Shown: positions 7,229-14,818, counted from the stretch's first letter. The stretch: 64,000 nucleotides of DNA from Halobacillus litoralis (GCF_009856355.1 NZ_WMEW01000011.1:1-64000); one strand, 5' to 3'. The notes: generated from the sequence alone by a model not told the origin. Translations and numbers: made by a program.

Positions 7229-7627
7229 GTGAGTAAAAAAATCTTTAACATCATTGGATGGGGTCTGCTTCTGGGAATGGGTGCTTCATGGATAGGGTTT
7301 GGTTATTCGAATTGGTATTTATTATTACTTCCAATGACGTACATTTCTTTTTCAATTAATGATGGCAGCATTAAAAATATAGGAAAGATAAAACAGATGT
7401 CTATACTCCAAGTGATTCTAATATTGTTTGCATATGTTGTGTCAATTGCTATCGTTTATGGTCTTTTGCAATTATCCAGTTACTTGATAAGCGACATATT
7501 ACACTTAACTGGAGGTATAAAGACCTTTAGTGTGATTATTGCAGTGATTCTTTCGCTGTATCCTGTTAAGTTCACTTTTGGTAGAGTTGTTTATAAACTA
7601 ACAAATGGGTTGAGCGCTGCAAGGTAA
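7229..7627 (+). CDS. Four-helix membrane protein, unknown function
   Basis: The frame is open from 7181, but the best start is GTG 7229 (VSKKIFNIIG) with GGGAGTGATAAA just upstream. This gives 133 residues with about four hydrophobic segments (IIGWGLLLGMGASWIGFGY, WYLLLLPMTYISF, ILQVILILFAYVVSIAIVYG, FSVIIAVILSLYPV). No family recognised. It is preceded by a half repeat and followed by the YcxB-like gene. Confidence 0.6.
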   Translation: MSKKIFNIIGWGLLLGMGASWIGFGYSNWYLLLLPMTYISFSINDGSIKNIGKIKQMSILQVILILFAYVVSIAIVYGLLQLSSYLISDILHLTGGIKTFSVIIAVILSLYPVKFTFGRVVYKLTNGLSAAR

Positions 7628-7732
7628 GAAAGTTCCCTATGTATTAATTAAGTAGAATAGTGAAAACATCATACGGTAAATTGAATATGTTGGAAAAACG
7701 GTTATGATCCATCAAACTTTCTGGAGGTAAAT

Positions 7733-8248
7733 ATGGCCATAAAAGTCAACTACACTACAAATGCTGAAGATATAGATCCATATATACAACACATCTTAAA
7801 ACATAGTAAAAATGAACAAATAAGGAAAATTATAACTATTATATTATGGGTCATTATCCTTGTATCCTACGATTTAGTTTATAAGGCCATGAGGCCCGGG
7901 GTATATATAGGTCCTCTTAGTTACATTTTTTTGTATACGTTTGGTTTAGGGTTCTATTTAGTTGGAACGTTCATTCTCATAAAAAAACGGAATAAAAAAG
8001 CACTATTAAAGAAAAAGGATGTTTTTTTTGGAGATAAGGAAGTCTATTTAACTGGTGATCTTATTCAAGTAATTCATAAAGGAGAAACTAAAGAAGAGTG
8101 TTCTTGGAATGAATTGAAATTTTTTGTAAGGAACGACCCTTACATCTACTTACATACGAATAAATATATTCATCAAGTTAAGTTAAGCAGCAAAATAGAA
8201 GAAGTACAATACTACCTAAAACAAAAAGGTATTAGAAAAAAGATGTAG
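7733..8248 (+). CDS. YcxB-like membrane protein
   Basis: ATG 7733 follows CTGGAGGTAAAT. The 171-residue protein has a cytoplasmic N-terminus, two membrane helices (about residues 33-50 and 58-80), a basic stretch (KKRNKKALLKKK) and a C-terminal beta-rich domain (VYLTGDLIQVIHKGETKEEC.. to KQKGIRKKM). This is the layout of the YcxB-like family of uncharacterised Bacillus proteins. A 5' fragment of a second copy lies at 5540. No function is established. Confidence 0.7.
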   Translation: MAIKVNYTTNAEDIDPYIQHILKHSKNEQIRKIITIILWVIILVSYDLVYKAMRPGVYIGPLSYIFLYTFGLGFYLVGTFILIKKRNKKALLKKKDVFFGDKEVYLTGDLIQVIHKGETKEECSWNELKFFVRNDPYIYLHTNKYIHQVKLSSKIEEVQYYLKQKGIRKKM

Positions 8249-8308
8249 GGACAAGTCTGCACCTTTTTTCTAAGCACGAGTCAACAAGGGGATTCACCCA
8301 CATATTTG

Positions 8309-8344
8309 TTGAAACTGAATTGGATTGGTATCGTAGGTGTAATA
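8309..8344 (+). repeat. Short dispersed repeat, copy 2 (TTGAAACTRAATTGG type)
   Basis: TTGAAACTGAATTGG, GTATCGTA and GTAATA match 5829-5865. It lies in the gap upstream of the DUF6487-like gene. Confidence 0.4.
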
Positions 8345-8426
8345 AAAGACATGATTTTTGGTGCGGTTGGATGAGCATGAGAAAGAAGCTTTTAGAAAGT
8401 AGAACAAGGGAGGAGGGTTATTAATA

Positions 8427-8657
8427 ATGGACGATATGCTCAGATGCCCGGAGTGTGGGAATGAGTTGAAGGGTGGATATATTTTCTCTCCACGAAGAAT
8501 TTGCTGGTCAGACTCGCCTGATTCAATTTTTGCTGATTTTGGGAGTGAAATATTAATAGAAGATGCATGGTTAAAAGTCAAAAAAACACCGGCTTCAAGG
8601 TGTGAAGAATGTAATTTAGTGCTTTTCAAACACAAGGAAAACAACGAGGAGAATTAG
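8427..8657 (+). CDS. Zinc-ribbon protein, DUF6487-like
   Basis: ATG 8427 is preceded by GGAGGAGGGTTATTAATA. The 76-residue protein has an N-terminal CPECG knuckle (residues 7-11, MLRCPECGNELKGGYIFSPR) and a C-terminal CEECN knuckle (SRCEECNLVLFK), together a four-cysteine zinc site. The spacing and the GYIFSPRRI..W segment match small Bacillus DUF6487 proteins. Likely cytoplasmic; function unknown. Confidence 0.7.
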   Translation: MDDMLRCPECGNELKGGYIFSPRRICWSDSPDSIFADFGSEILIEDAWLKVKKTPASRCEECNLVLFKHKENNEEN

Positions 8658-8673
8658 CCGTCATGTATTCCTT

Positions 8674-8718
8674 CACTTCTTTAACACGGGGGCAGTCTTG
8701 AAAGAAAGGAGCTGTCTG
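8674..8718 (+). repeat. Divergent island hairpin repeat R7
   Basis: TTTAACACGGGGGCAG, TCTTGAAAG and AAAGGAGCTGTC keep the ACGGGGGC core and complementary ends (GGCAG/CTGTC). The AAAGGAG inside the right arm also serves as the ribosome site of the next ORF, so the hairpin could mask translation. Confidence 0.4.
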
Positions 8719-8720
8719 GA

Positions 8721-9020
8721 ATGTCTTTTATAATTCCCGGGCTAATCTCTGCAATCGTCATTGCCGTCTTATCTATTAGATATAAAAATAAAGGCAAACA
8801 AGACAAAGGGTTTAAACTAAATTATTTTGCACTTTCGTACAGAAGGAAATTGGTAAGGACGGTCACCCTTACACCGGTGGTCATTTTCTCAGCCCTTATT
8901 CTTTACTACTCTTCAGCAATTACGACGATGACAAAAATGGTGTTTATCCTAGTATTGCTTATGGTTTTTGTTTTTCAAGTTATTTATAACTTTTATATGT
9001 GGAAGAAAAAAGAAGCATGA
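8721..9020 (+). CDS. Small three-helix membrane protein
   Basis: ATG 8721 follows AAAGGAGCTGTCTGGA. The 99-residue product has hydrophobic segments at about residues 2-19, 47-65 and 71-92 and a basic loop (RYKNKGKQDKGFK..YRRKL). Unknown function. Last membrane ORF of the island. Confidence 0.65.
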   Translation: MSFIIPGLISAIVIAVLSIRYKNKGKQDKGFKLNYFALSYRRKLVRTVTLTPVVIFSALILYYSSAITTMTKMVFILVLLMVFVFQVIYNFYMWKKKEA

Positions 9021-9078
9021 AGATTCATATGTTCATTTGTGGTTGGTACATGGGTAAGGCCATGGTAATTGGAGGTGC

Positions 9079-9297
9079 ATGATGGATTTTTTTGATTGGA
9101 AAATAGAGATGCAGGAAAGCTTCAAGACATATGTAGACCTTGAAAACAAAAGGGTTGCTGTTCTTACAGCTGATGATGATGACATTCATATGGTTTTGGA
9201 ATTTGATGATTATGATCATTTAGTTATGCACCCCAGGTGGAACATCAGCATTACTATTTTAGGGGAAAAACATTTAAAAATTACTACGAATTCATAA
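9079..9297 (+). CDS. Small acidic cytoplasmic protein, unknown
   Basis: ATG 9079 or 9082 follows GGAGGTG. The 72-residue protein is acidic (LTADDDDIHMVLEFDDYDHL) with no membrane segment. No family recognised. It ends the island and shares the convergent terminator at 9384-9418 with the nucleoside transporter. Confidence 0.6.
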   Translation: MMDFFDWKIEMQESFKTYVDLENKRVAVLTADDDDIHMVLEFDDYDHLVMHPRWNISITILGEKHLKITTNS

Positions 9298-9383
9298 CGA
9301 CATACTTCGTGTGTCGGGTGCGTCCATTGAAAATTACCTGAATGACCTTGAGGTTTAAACAATAAGGTGGTTCAGTTGAATAG

Positions 9384-9418
9384 AAAAAGGGACTTCCATG
9401 AAATTGGAAGTCCCTTTT
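9384..9418. terminator. Bidirectional intrinsic terminator
   Basis: GGGACTTCC and GGAAGTCCC form a perfect 9 bp stem with an 8-base loop, A-rich before and T-rich after, so it works for both the left ORF and the leftward transporter gene. Confidence 0.8.
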
Positions 9419-9441
9419 GTCTTCATAGGACTGTTGAATTT

Positions 9442-10632
9442 TCAAAGAAACATAGATACGAATACAGCGGTGATGAAGCTGGCAAGTGTGCCGCCGATGA
9501 TTGCCTTCAAACCGAGGCGGGCAACTTGGGACTGCTTCTCCGGAGCCAGTGATCCGAGTCCGACAATCAACTGGCCGATCGAGGATAAGTTGGCAAAATT
9601 GCAGAGGGCCACAGACATGACAGCCATCGTCATCGGAGAAAGATCCCCGGCCATCTGCTTCAGGTTGGAGTAGGCGAGAAACTCATTCGCCGCAAGCTTC
9701 GTTCCAATTAAGGAAGCCGCCTGGAAGGCATCGGAAAAAGGAATGCCGATCATCACGGCAAAGGGATAAAAGAGATAGCCGAAAATGGTGGACAGATCTG
9801 TTCCGATCAATCCCAATCCCCCGTTGACCAGGGCAATGACACTGATAAAAGCGATCATCAAACCACCGATGCTGGCCGCAAGTTTTACTCCATTAACCGC
9901 ACCGTCGGAGATGGCTTCAAAGACGTTCGCCTGCCCGGACTTTTCGAGAGAGACGGTTTCATTCAACTCGGAGATTTCTGTTTCCGGCTCCAACAGCTTG
10001 GCCATGACAAGAGAAACGAAGGGCACGCTGAAGATGGCGATCAATAGATACGTTAAATCAATGCCCATTTCTACATAGCCGACGAGGATCGCCCCGCTGG
10101 CAGAGGCTGTTCCACCGACCATGATCGCAAAGGTTTCCGATTTGGTCATGCGGCTCAAGTACGGCTTCACCAGTAGAGGAGCTTCGGCAACTCCAAGGAA
10201 GGTATTCCCAACCGCGCTGAATGACTCCACCTTTGAGGTTTTCAAAAGCTTTCCTACGATCGTGCCGAGGAACTTCACAATGACCGGCAGGATACGGAGG
10301 TAATATAATCCGGAAATCAGGGCGGAAATAAAAATCAGGGCCCCTAGGACATGGATGGCAAATACAAAGTTGACGCCTGTTTCCGCAAGCAGTGGACCAA
10401 AGACAAAATCGATGCCGGCCGAGCTGTAATCAATGATGTGCTGGATGAAAAGAGCGGCCTTTTTCAAAGCGGCTTGACCGATAGAAATGTTCAGCATCGT
10501 ATAAACGAACAGTCCTTCAATCAATAAGCCGGTCAGGATCGTCCGCCACTTGATGTTTTTTCTGCTGCTGCTCAACAGCCAGCCCAGTCCAATAAGGGCT
10601 GCGAGTGAGAGCAGTCCGGTGATGATCTGCAT
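9442..10632 (-). CDS. nupC: Concentrative nucleoside transporter (NupC family)
   Basis: The frame extends upstream to 10713, but ATG 10632 (MQIITGLLSL) is the start, with AGGGAGG 9 bases before it; the extension overlaps the riboswitch terminator. The 396-residue product has about nine hydrophobic segments and the CNT signatures VGNTFLGVAEAPLLVKPYL, MVGGTASASGAILVGYV, PFSDAFQAASLIGTKLAANEF and ALCNFANLSSIGQL. CNT proteins import nucleosides with sodium or protons. The gene is the sole gene behind a guanine riboswitch, so its expression should fall when guanine or hypoxanthine is plentiful. Confidence 0.92.
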   Translation of the reverse strand: MQIITGLLSLAALIGLGWLLSSSRKNIKWRTILTGLLIEGLFVYTMLNISIGQAALKKAALFIQHIIDYSSAGIDFVFGPLLAETGVNFVFAIHVLGALIFISALISGLYYLRILPVIVKFLGTIVGKLLKTSKVESFSAVGNTFLGVAEAPLLVKPYLSRMTKSETFAIMVGGTASASGAILVGYVEMGIDLTYLLIAIFSVPFVSLVMAKLLEPETEISELNETVSLEKSGQANVFEAISDGAVNGVKLAASIGGLMIAFISVIALVNGGLGLIGTDLSTIFGYLFYPFAVMIGIPFSDAFQAASLIGTKLAANEFLAYSNLKQMAGDLSPMTMAVMSVALCNFANLSSIGQLIVGLGSLAPEKQSQVARLGLKAIIGGTLASFITAVFVSMFL

Positions 10633-10687
10633 GATGTAATCCTCCCTGAATATGACGGATCCCTTAAGGAGATTAGACGTCAGACAA

Positions 10688-10837
10688 CAAAAAAGCCTCT
10701 TTCCTATAAACATAAGGAAAGAGGCCCGGGGACCTACCTGCGGCTGTAAGATCCCTGTCTATTCTTTCCTTATAGTCCGGCTCTTTACGGCAGCCGGGTA
10801 GAAACTTGCGGACCATATCTCCGCATGTATATAAGGA
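10688..10837 (-). promoter_or_regulatory. Guanine riboswitch with terminator
   Basis: Read on the minus strand, the aptamer (10837 to 10767) has P1 TCCTTATA/TATAAGGA, P2 ATGCGGAGATATGGTCCGCA, J2/3 GTTTCTACC, P3 CCGGCTGCCGTAAAGAGCCGG and J3/1 GACTATA. The C in GACTAT (position 74) marks guanine rather than adenine specificity. The terminator arms GCCTCTTTCC/GGAAAGAGGC plus T6 lie at 10725-10688. The 3' strand of P1 (ATAAGGAAAGA) is complementary to the 5' terminator arm (TCTTTCCTTAT), so ligand binding should free the terminator: an OFF switch. Confidence 0.92.
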
Positions 10838-10862
10838 ATCCGTGTGAAATTGTATGTTCAGC

Positions 10863-10891
10863 ATTCTAGCAGAATACAGGAAAGGGAACAA
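10863..10891 (-). promoter_or_regulatory. Promoter of the riboswitch/nupC transcript
   Basis: On the minus strand TTGTTC (10891-10886) and TAGAAT (10868-10863) are spaced by 17 bases, about 25 bases upstream of the aptamer P1 stem. Confidence 0.5.
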
Positions 10892-10930
10892 TAGATTCAA
10901 AGGAAGTTGTAAAATTGGAAACTTTCAATC

Positions 10931-11167
10931 CTATAAAAAGATGGCGGTGATAGGCAGGGAAGCAGCCGCGAGGACTGGAATGACGGACGTCAAAGAAAAG
11001 CTCGGCCGGACAGGTGCGAGAAAATCAACAGGGTTATCGGCTGGTGACGCAAGGTAGTGAACCAGGCGGCTCCAACGGCTCTTTTTTCGGGGGATATATG
11101 GAACGTCGACGTCGTATTCGGCGAGCTTACGGTCGAGCTCTGTGTGATCATGGAGCTTATTTTTCAC
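10931..11167 (-). CDS. Small protein downstream of ECF sigma factor, possible anti-sigma
   Basis: The GTG start overlaps the sigma factor stop (GTGA), so the two are translationally coupled. The 78-residue product has a polar N-terminal part (KLHDHTELDRKLAEYDVDVP..RKKSRWSRLVHYL) and a C-terminal hydrophobic segment (SVIPVLAAASLPITAIFL). A short cytoplasmic domain plus one membrane helix in this position fits a membrane anti-sigma factor, but no anti-sigma motif such as the HxxxCxxC zinc site is present. Function inferred from context only. Confidence 0.55.
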   Translation of the reverse strand: MKNKLHDHTELDRKLAEYDVDVPYIPRKKSRWSRLVHYLASPADNPVDFLAPVRPSFSLTSVIPVLAAASLPITAIFL

Positions 11168-11685
11168 AGGTCTTCCACCTCCAGGTGCGTTTTTAATGTT
11201 TGAATGGCTTGATGCCGTCTCGATTTCACAGTCCCTAAGGGGATGTGAAGGATGTCGGCGATTTCTTTTTGAGGAAGGTCATGGTAGTAGTAGAGAAGAA
11301 TCACGGCACGCTGCAGATCCGGAAGGCCGCTGACTGCCTGCTGGACCGTCAGCTTTTCTGCAGGATGGAGCGTGCTCTCCTGTGAAGGAACTAAAAAGGG
11401 AAGCAGGCTCCGCCACTTTTTTCTCCGGTTCAATTTGTTGACCATCAACCGGTAGGCGATCTGAAACAGGTAGGATTTCAAAGTCCCCTTGGAAGACACA
11501 TACTGGTGCTTATGTGTCTGCAGGCGGAGAAACGTATCCTGAACGATATCAACACTGAATGGTTCGTCTCTCGTATAGCGGTAAATAAACGCATACACCG
11601 GCCTGTGAAAGGCGGTATAGATCTGTTCGAAAGCTTCTTCATTTCCCTGCTGCCAGTCCTCCATGACGGCTTCCGGGTGGTTCAC
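11164..11685 (-). CDS. ECF-type RNA polymerase sigma factor
   Basis: GTG 11685 overlaps the upstream stop (GTGA), with GGGAGAAGC upstream; the frame is open further but inside the preceding gene. The 173-residue product has region 2 (about 10-75: EEAFEQIYTAFHRPVYAFIYRY and VQDTFLRLQ) and region 4 (about 110-165: GLPDLQRAVILLYYYHDLPQ, EIADILHIPLGTVKSRRHQA). ECF factors direct RNA polymerase to stress or envelope promoters and are usually held by an anti-sigma factor. It is flanked by a membrane-protein gene and a small helix-bearing ORF, both overlapping by 4 bases, which suggests a three-gene sensing unit. Confidence 0.88.
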   Translation of the reverse strand: MNHPEAVMEDWQQGNEEAFEQIYTAFHRPVYAFIYRYTRDEPFSVDIVQDTFLRLQTHKHQYVSSKGTLKSYLFQIAYRLMVNKLNRRKKWRSLLPFLVPSQESTLHPAEKLTVQQAVSGLPDLQRAVILLYYYHDLPQKEIADILHIPLGTVKSRRHQAIQTLKTHLEVEDL

Positions 11686-12050
11686 GAAGCTTCTCCCATA
11701 CGGGCGTGTACAGACTTTAATGTGCGGCTTAAACGACTGAATAAATACAGGATGACGACAATCGTCCATGCCTGTGCCTGGTTCGTGAAAAACTGGACAT
11801 ATGGATTTTCAACGGTGGCGCCTGAGCTGATCATCAGGTTGAGAACCTGTACGCAGATAATCGTATATACGGCAAGGATGACGGTTAAGGTATCAAAAAC
11901 ATTCCAGCGCAGAAAAAGCTCCGTTTTCTTATAATCAATCTTTCCTTTGCTGCGTATGATGTACTTTTTCTCCATTGGTATCGTCACGGCCAAAATGACC
12001 CCCATCCAGACAAACATGACCCCCATTGAAATGATAAAACCGATGCCCAT
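11682..12050 (-). CDS. Three-helix membrane protein, first gene of the ECF operon
   Basis: Among clustered ATGs I prefer the one at 12050 (MGIGFII), 7 bases after GGAGG; 12056 and 12080 are upstream alternatives. About 122 residues with hydrophobic segments at about 2-22, 48-72 and 84-105 and a C-terminal basic tail. No family recognised. The stop overlaps the sigma factor GTG. It could be a sensor or the membrane partner of the sigma factor. Divergent from the LD-carboxypeptidase gene. Confidence 0.65.
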   Translation of the reverse strand: MGIGFIISMGVMFVWMGVILAVTIPMEKKYIIRSKGKIDYKKTELFLRWNVFDTLTVILAVYTIICVQVLNLMISSGATVENPYVQFFTNQAQAWTIVVILYLFSRLSRTLKSVHARMGEAS

Positions 12051-12179
12051 CTTCATTCCTCCTTTGATCTCTTCTACCAACTATACCAATGAGAAGCAGG
12101 AAAGGTTCGCTCGAAAAGGAAAAAATTGTTTTATTTTTCGCCATCTGAAATAATTGAAGAAATATAGAGAAGGAGTGGA

Positions 12180-13178
12180 ATGGTATTGAGACGCTTACGT
12201 AAAGGGGATACCATTGGTGTATTTACACCTTCAGCACCTGCGACGGTTACAGCTGAGAAGCGCTTCACCAGGGCGAAGGCTTTTCTTGAAGGAAAAGGAT
12301 TTCATATCAAAGAAGGCAGCCGGACAGGTAAACAGGAAAGCTACCGTTCCGGTACACCAAAAGAACGGGCGGAGGAATTGAATGAGCTGCTGAGGGACCC
12401 GGAAGTCACAATGATCATGCCGACGATTGGTGGAACGAACTCCAACAGTCTGCTCCCGTACATTGATTATGAAGCCTTTCAAAGGAACCCGAAGCTTATC
12501 GTGGGCTATTCGGATGCTACCGCTGTTTTGTTGAGCCTGTATGCCAAAACAGGGAGGACGACCTATTACGGCCCAGGCTTGATTCCGTCGTTCGGGGAAT
12601 TTCCACCGTTTGTCGGAGATACGTATGATTATTTCAAGAGCTATTTCATGGAGAAGCCGGACCTTCCTTACACCGTTCCAATGCCCGCCTACTGGTCGGA
12701 TGAACCGGTGAACTGGCTGGACAAAACGACAGAAAAGACCCTGTATGAGAACGACTGGGTGACCGGTCAGGAGGGGCAGGCGGAAGGGCGTGTCATCGGC
12801 GGCAATGTCAATGCCATGTACGGATTTATCGGGACGGAATACTTCCCGGAGATCCATGAAGGAGATGTTTTATTGTTGGAAGACTGTCGGAAAACCGCAG
12901 CCGTGGTCGAGAAGAATTTTGCCATGCTGAAAGCACACGGTCTTTTCCATAAAGCCGGTGGTATTCTGATCGGGAAGCATGAGTTGTATGATGATCTCGG
13001 TACAGGCAAGCGTCCTCTCGATCTCCTGTTGGAGCAGCTGGATGGTCTTGAAATCCCGGTGCTGGCTGAGTTTGATACGTGTCACACACACCCGATGCAT
13101 CCACTTGCTATCGGTAAAAAGGTAAGGATGGATGCCGGCAGGAAAACCGTTCATAGTATAGAAGAATGGATAGAGTAG
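12180..13178 (+). CDS. Muramoyltetrapeptide (LD-) carboxypeptidase, S66/MccF family
   Basis: 332 residues, normal for the family. S66 peptidases are serine enzymes that cut an L,D bond; LdcA acts on murein tetrapeptides during recycling and MccF on microcin C-type conjugates. The triad is visible: Ser111 in VGYSDAT, Glu234 in LLLEDC, His302/304 in CHTHPMHP. IGGTNSNSLLPYID and GGNVNAMYGFIGTEY are also family-typical. ATG 12180 follows GAAGGAGTGGA; TTG 12186 is an alternative. No signal peptide, so cytoplasmic. Substrate not determined. Confidence 0.88.
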   Translation: MVLRRLRKGDTIGVFTPSAPATVTAEKRFTRAKAFLEGKGFHIKEGSRTGKQESYRSGTPKERAEELNELLRDPEVTMIMPTIGGTNSNSLLPYIDYEAFQRNPKLIVGYSDATAVLLSLYAKTGRTTYYGPGLIPSFGEFPPFVGDTYDYFKSYFMEKPDLPYTVPMPAYWSDEPVNWLDKTTEKTLYENDWVTGQEGQAEGRVIGGNVNAMYGFIGTEYFPEIHEGDVLLLEDCRKTAAVVEKNFAMLKAHGLFHKAGGILIGKHELYDDLGTGKRPLDLLLEQLDGLEIPVLAEFDTCHTHPMHPLAIGKKVRMDAGRKTVHSIEEWIE

Positions 13179-13195
13179 AGGGGAAAGCAGGAGTA

Positions 13196-13516
13196 ATGAG
13201 AGAATACAGACAGGCTTTTTTCAAGCAGGACTTTGTGATGTCCTATGAAACAACCAAATCCATGGAGTTCGAACAACGCGGCACAGGTGAAGTCATCCAT
13301 ATGTTGATGAATAAGGAGATTACGATTGTCAGGGACCCGGACAGGGTGGAGGATACGGAGAGTTGGAGGCCGGTCCATAACACATCCCTCCGCCGGTTCT
13401 GTAAAAAAACGAACCAGGGACAGACGCCTACATCCTATGGATACCCGGTCACATTCAACAGCGCAGAGGAATTGAGTACATACCTGCAGAAGCAGATTCA
13501 ACAGCCTGAACGGTAA
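13196..13516 (+). CDS. Uncharacterised cytoplasmic protein
   Basis: ATG 13196 follows GCAGGAGTA and lies 17 bases after the carboxypeptidase stop; the open frame to 13166 overlaps that gene less plausibly. About 106 residues, no membrane segment, with the segments FFKQDFVMSYETTKS, EQRGTGEVIHMLMNKEITIV and YGYPVTFNSAEELSTYLQK. No family recognised. Probably co-transcribed with the carboxypeptidase. Confidence 0.6.
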   Translation: MREYRQAFFKQDFVMSYETTKSMEFEQRGTGEVIHMLMNKEITIVRDPDRVEDTESWRPVHNTSLRRFCKKTNQGQTPTSYGYPVTFNSAEELSTYLQKQIQQPER

Positions 13517-13652
13517 AAATCCTGCGATTTAACACTTCCGTAAACCACAAAGGGCCTTCATCCATGTATAATAGAGGAAGAGAGAAAACGGAAACAGTGC
13601 CTTTGTTTCCGGTCGTTCTTGGACAATACTGGAGAAGAAAAGGAGGCCCTGC

Positions 13653-14360
13653 ATGCGACACGATATACAACCGAATGAGCGCGCTTTTTCAACGAAGGAA
13701 GTGGCTGAAGAAGTAGGGATCGCAACAACTACCGTTCGTCGTTATGGGCAGATTCTTGAACGGAACGGATACGAGTTCTTTAAAGATGGGGACAGGCGGA
13801 TTTTCGTCGCGTCTGATATAGAAGCCTTGAAGGAAATCCGCGACACGGACCTTCCTCAGGATGAACAGGCAAGGATTGTCGTGGAGGAGCAGAAGGAGAA
13901 ATTGAAGGGATACACAGAAACGGCGCTGACTGTATCAGATACATATTCCTCAGCTCTTGGAAACCCTGGACAGACCGGGGAACTTCTGAAGCTGCTGGCC
14001 GGTGAACTTGCCGCCTCAAGGGAAATGAACGTCCAGCTGAAGCAGGATATGGCCGAGTTGAAAAATACGGTTTCTCGTCTCCAGCAGGATCACCACGTCA
14101 TCAGTTCAGGTGTCGGCAACTTTTCACAGAAAACTCATACGAAGCTTGACCGGATGATGGATGATCAGAAGGAGCAGTATGAAGAGATGCTGGAGCGGGA
14201 GAAAGAGAAAAGCGATCTGTTGAAAGAAGAGCTCCGGGCGATGCGTGCCGAACAGAAGCAGGAGTGGCAGGCACAGAATGATTTCAACCGCCGTCTGGAA
14301 GTCACCGTGAAAAATACCAAAGGCCCATGGGAAAAGCTGTTTTCCCTGTTTCGGAAATAA
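13653..14360 (+). CDS. MerR-type HTH protein with coiled coil
   Basis: ATG 13653 follows AAAAGGAGG. 235 residues. The N-terminus (about 8-70: FSTKEVAEEVGIATTTVRRYG, YEFFKDGDRRIFVASDIEAL) is a MerR-like winged HTH. Residues about 75-225 form long heptad-rich helices (EEQKEKLKGY, QLKQDMAELKNTVSRLQQD, QYEEMLEREKEKSDLLKEEL). The tail KGPWEKLFSLFRK is aromatic and basic, a feature seen in related Bacillus HTH/coiled-coil proteins that may bind membrane. The shape recalls RacA-type chromosome-anchoring or plasmid-type regulators rather than a ligand-sensing MerR. Confidence 0.75.
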   Translation: MRHDIQPNERAFSTKEVAEEVGIATTTVRRYGQILERNGYEFFKDGDRRIFVASDIEALKEIRDTDLPQDEQARIVVEEQKEKLKGYTETALTVSDTYSSALGNPGQTGELLKLLAGELAASREMNVQLKQDMAELKNTVSRLQQDHHVISSGVGNFSQKTHTKLDRMMDDQKEQYEEMLEREKEKSDLLKEELRAMRAEQKQEWQAQNDFNRRLEVTVKNTKGPWEKLFSLFRK

Positions 14361-14466
14361 ATCGAGCGGGAACGCTCTTTAACGTAAAGAAGACGCAGCC
14401 GTTTTTGTGAAGGTAAAAAGGCCGGGCTGTACGTAACAGGTTTTGGACAATAAAAGGGGGATCTCA

Positions 14467-14634
14467 TTGATTGAAAATCTTCTTTGGGGCGGTACGCTGC
14501 TCCTCGTCGTGATGTTGATGGTGTTTGTGGACATCAAAAGGGAAGGGCACCACAGAAGCCATCCCAGCCGCCTCCAGATTCCCGAAGATCAGCCGGAACA
14601 GGACCCGATCAGAAAGGGAAGTATCCGGCACTGA
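14467..14634 (+). CDS. Small single-helix membrane protein
   Basis: TTG 14467 (MIENLLWGGTLL) has AAGGGGGATCTCA upstream; the frame is open from 14443 without a site. 55 residues with one helix (LLWGGTLLLVVMLMVFVDI) and a charged, histidine-containing tail (KREGHHRSHPSRLQIPEDQP). Unknown function. A terminator follows. Confidence 0.5.
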   Translation: MIENLLWGGTLLLVVMLMVFVDIKREGHHRSHPSRLQIPEDQPEQDPIRKGSIRH

Positions 14635-14654
14635 CAAGAAAACCTGTTGAAAAA

Positions 14655-14687
14655 AGATGCATCTCCAGCTGAGATGTTTCTTTTTTT
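14655..14687 (+). terminator. Intrinsic terminator
   Basis: GCATCTC and GAGATGTTTC pair around CAGCT, followed by T7. Confidence 0.6.
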
Positions 14688-14740
14688 ATGGTCAAGCCCG
14701 GTCGAAAGGTTCACACGTCTACAAGAAGGATGGTTGTCGA

Positions 14741-14818
14741 ATGGAAGTATTCACGGAGAAAGTCCTTTACATAGCTTTGTTCATTTTAGTCATCCATACC
14801 ATTGAAACGCTGGCCTAG
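14741..14818 (+). pseudogene. N-terminal remnant of an Amj-like lipid II flippase gene
   Basis: ATG 14741 with an upstream AAGAAGGATGG site encodes 25 residues ending FILVIHTIETLA and then TAG. Read through the stop, the frame continues AVRLIIGAS.. The string IHTIETLA[Y]A.R is the conserved N-terminus of Amj/DUF2837-type flippases, where the stop position is tyrosine (TAY to TAG). After about 15 more codons similarity is lost and the GNAT gene begins, so most of the gene is deleted. Confidence 0.5.

Noticed and set aside
650..9300. Island as a classical integron
   Set aside because: No integrase gene in the window and the repeats lack attC core sites (RYYYAAC/GTTRRRY); kept as an integron-like layout only.
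12231..12857. 208-codon open frame on the minus strand inside the LD-carboxypeptidase gene
   Set aside because: Antisense shadow of a clear S66 gene; no ribosome site and no recognisable domain.
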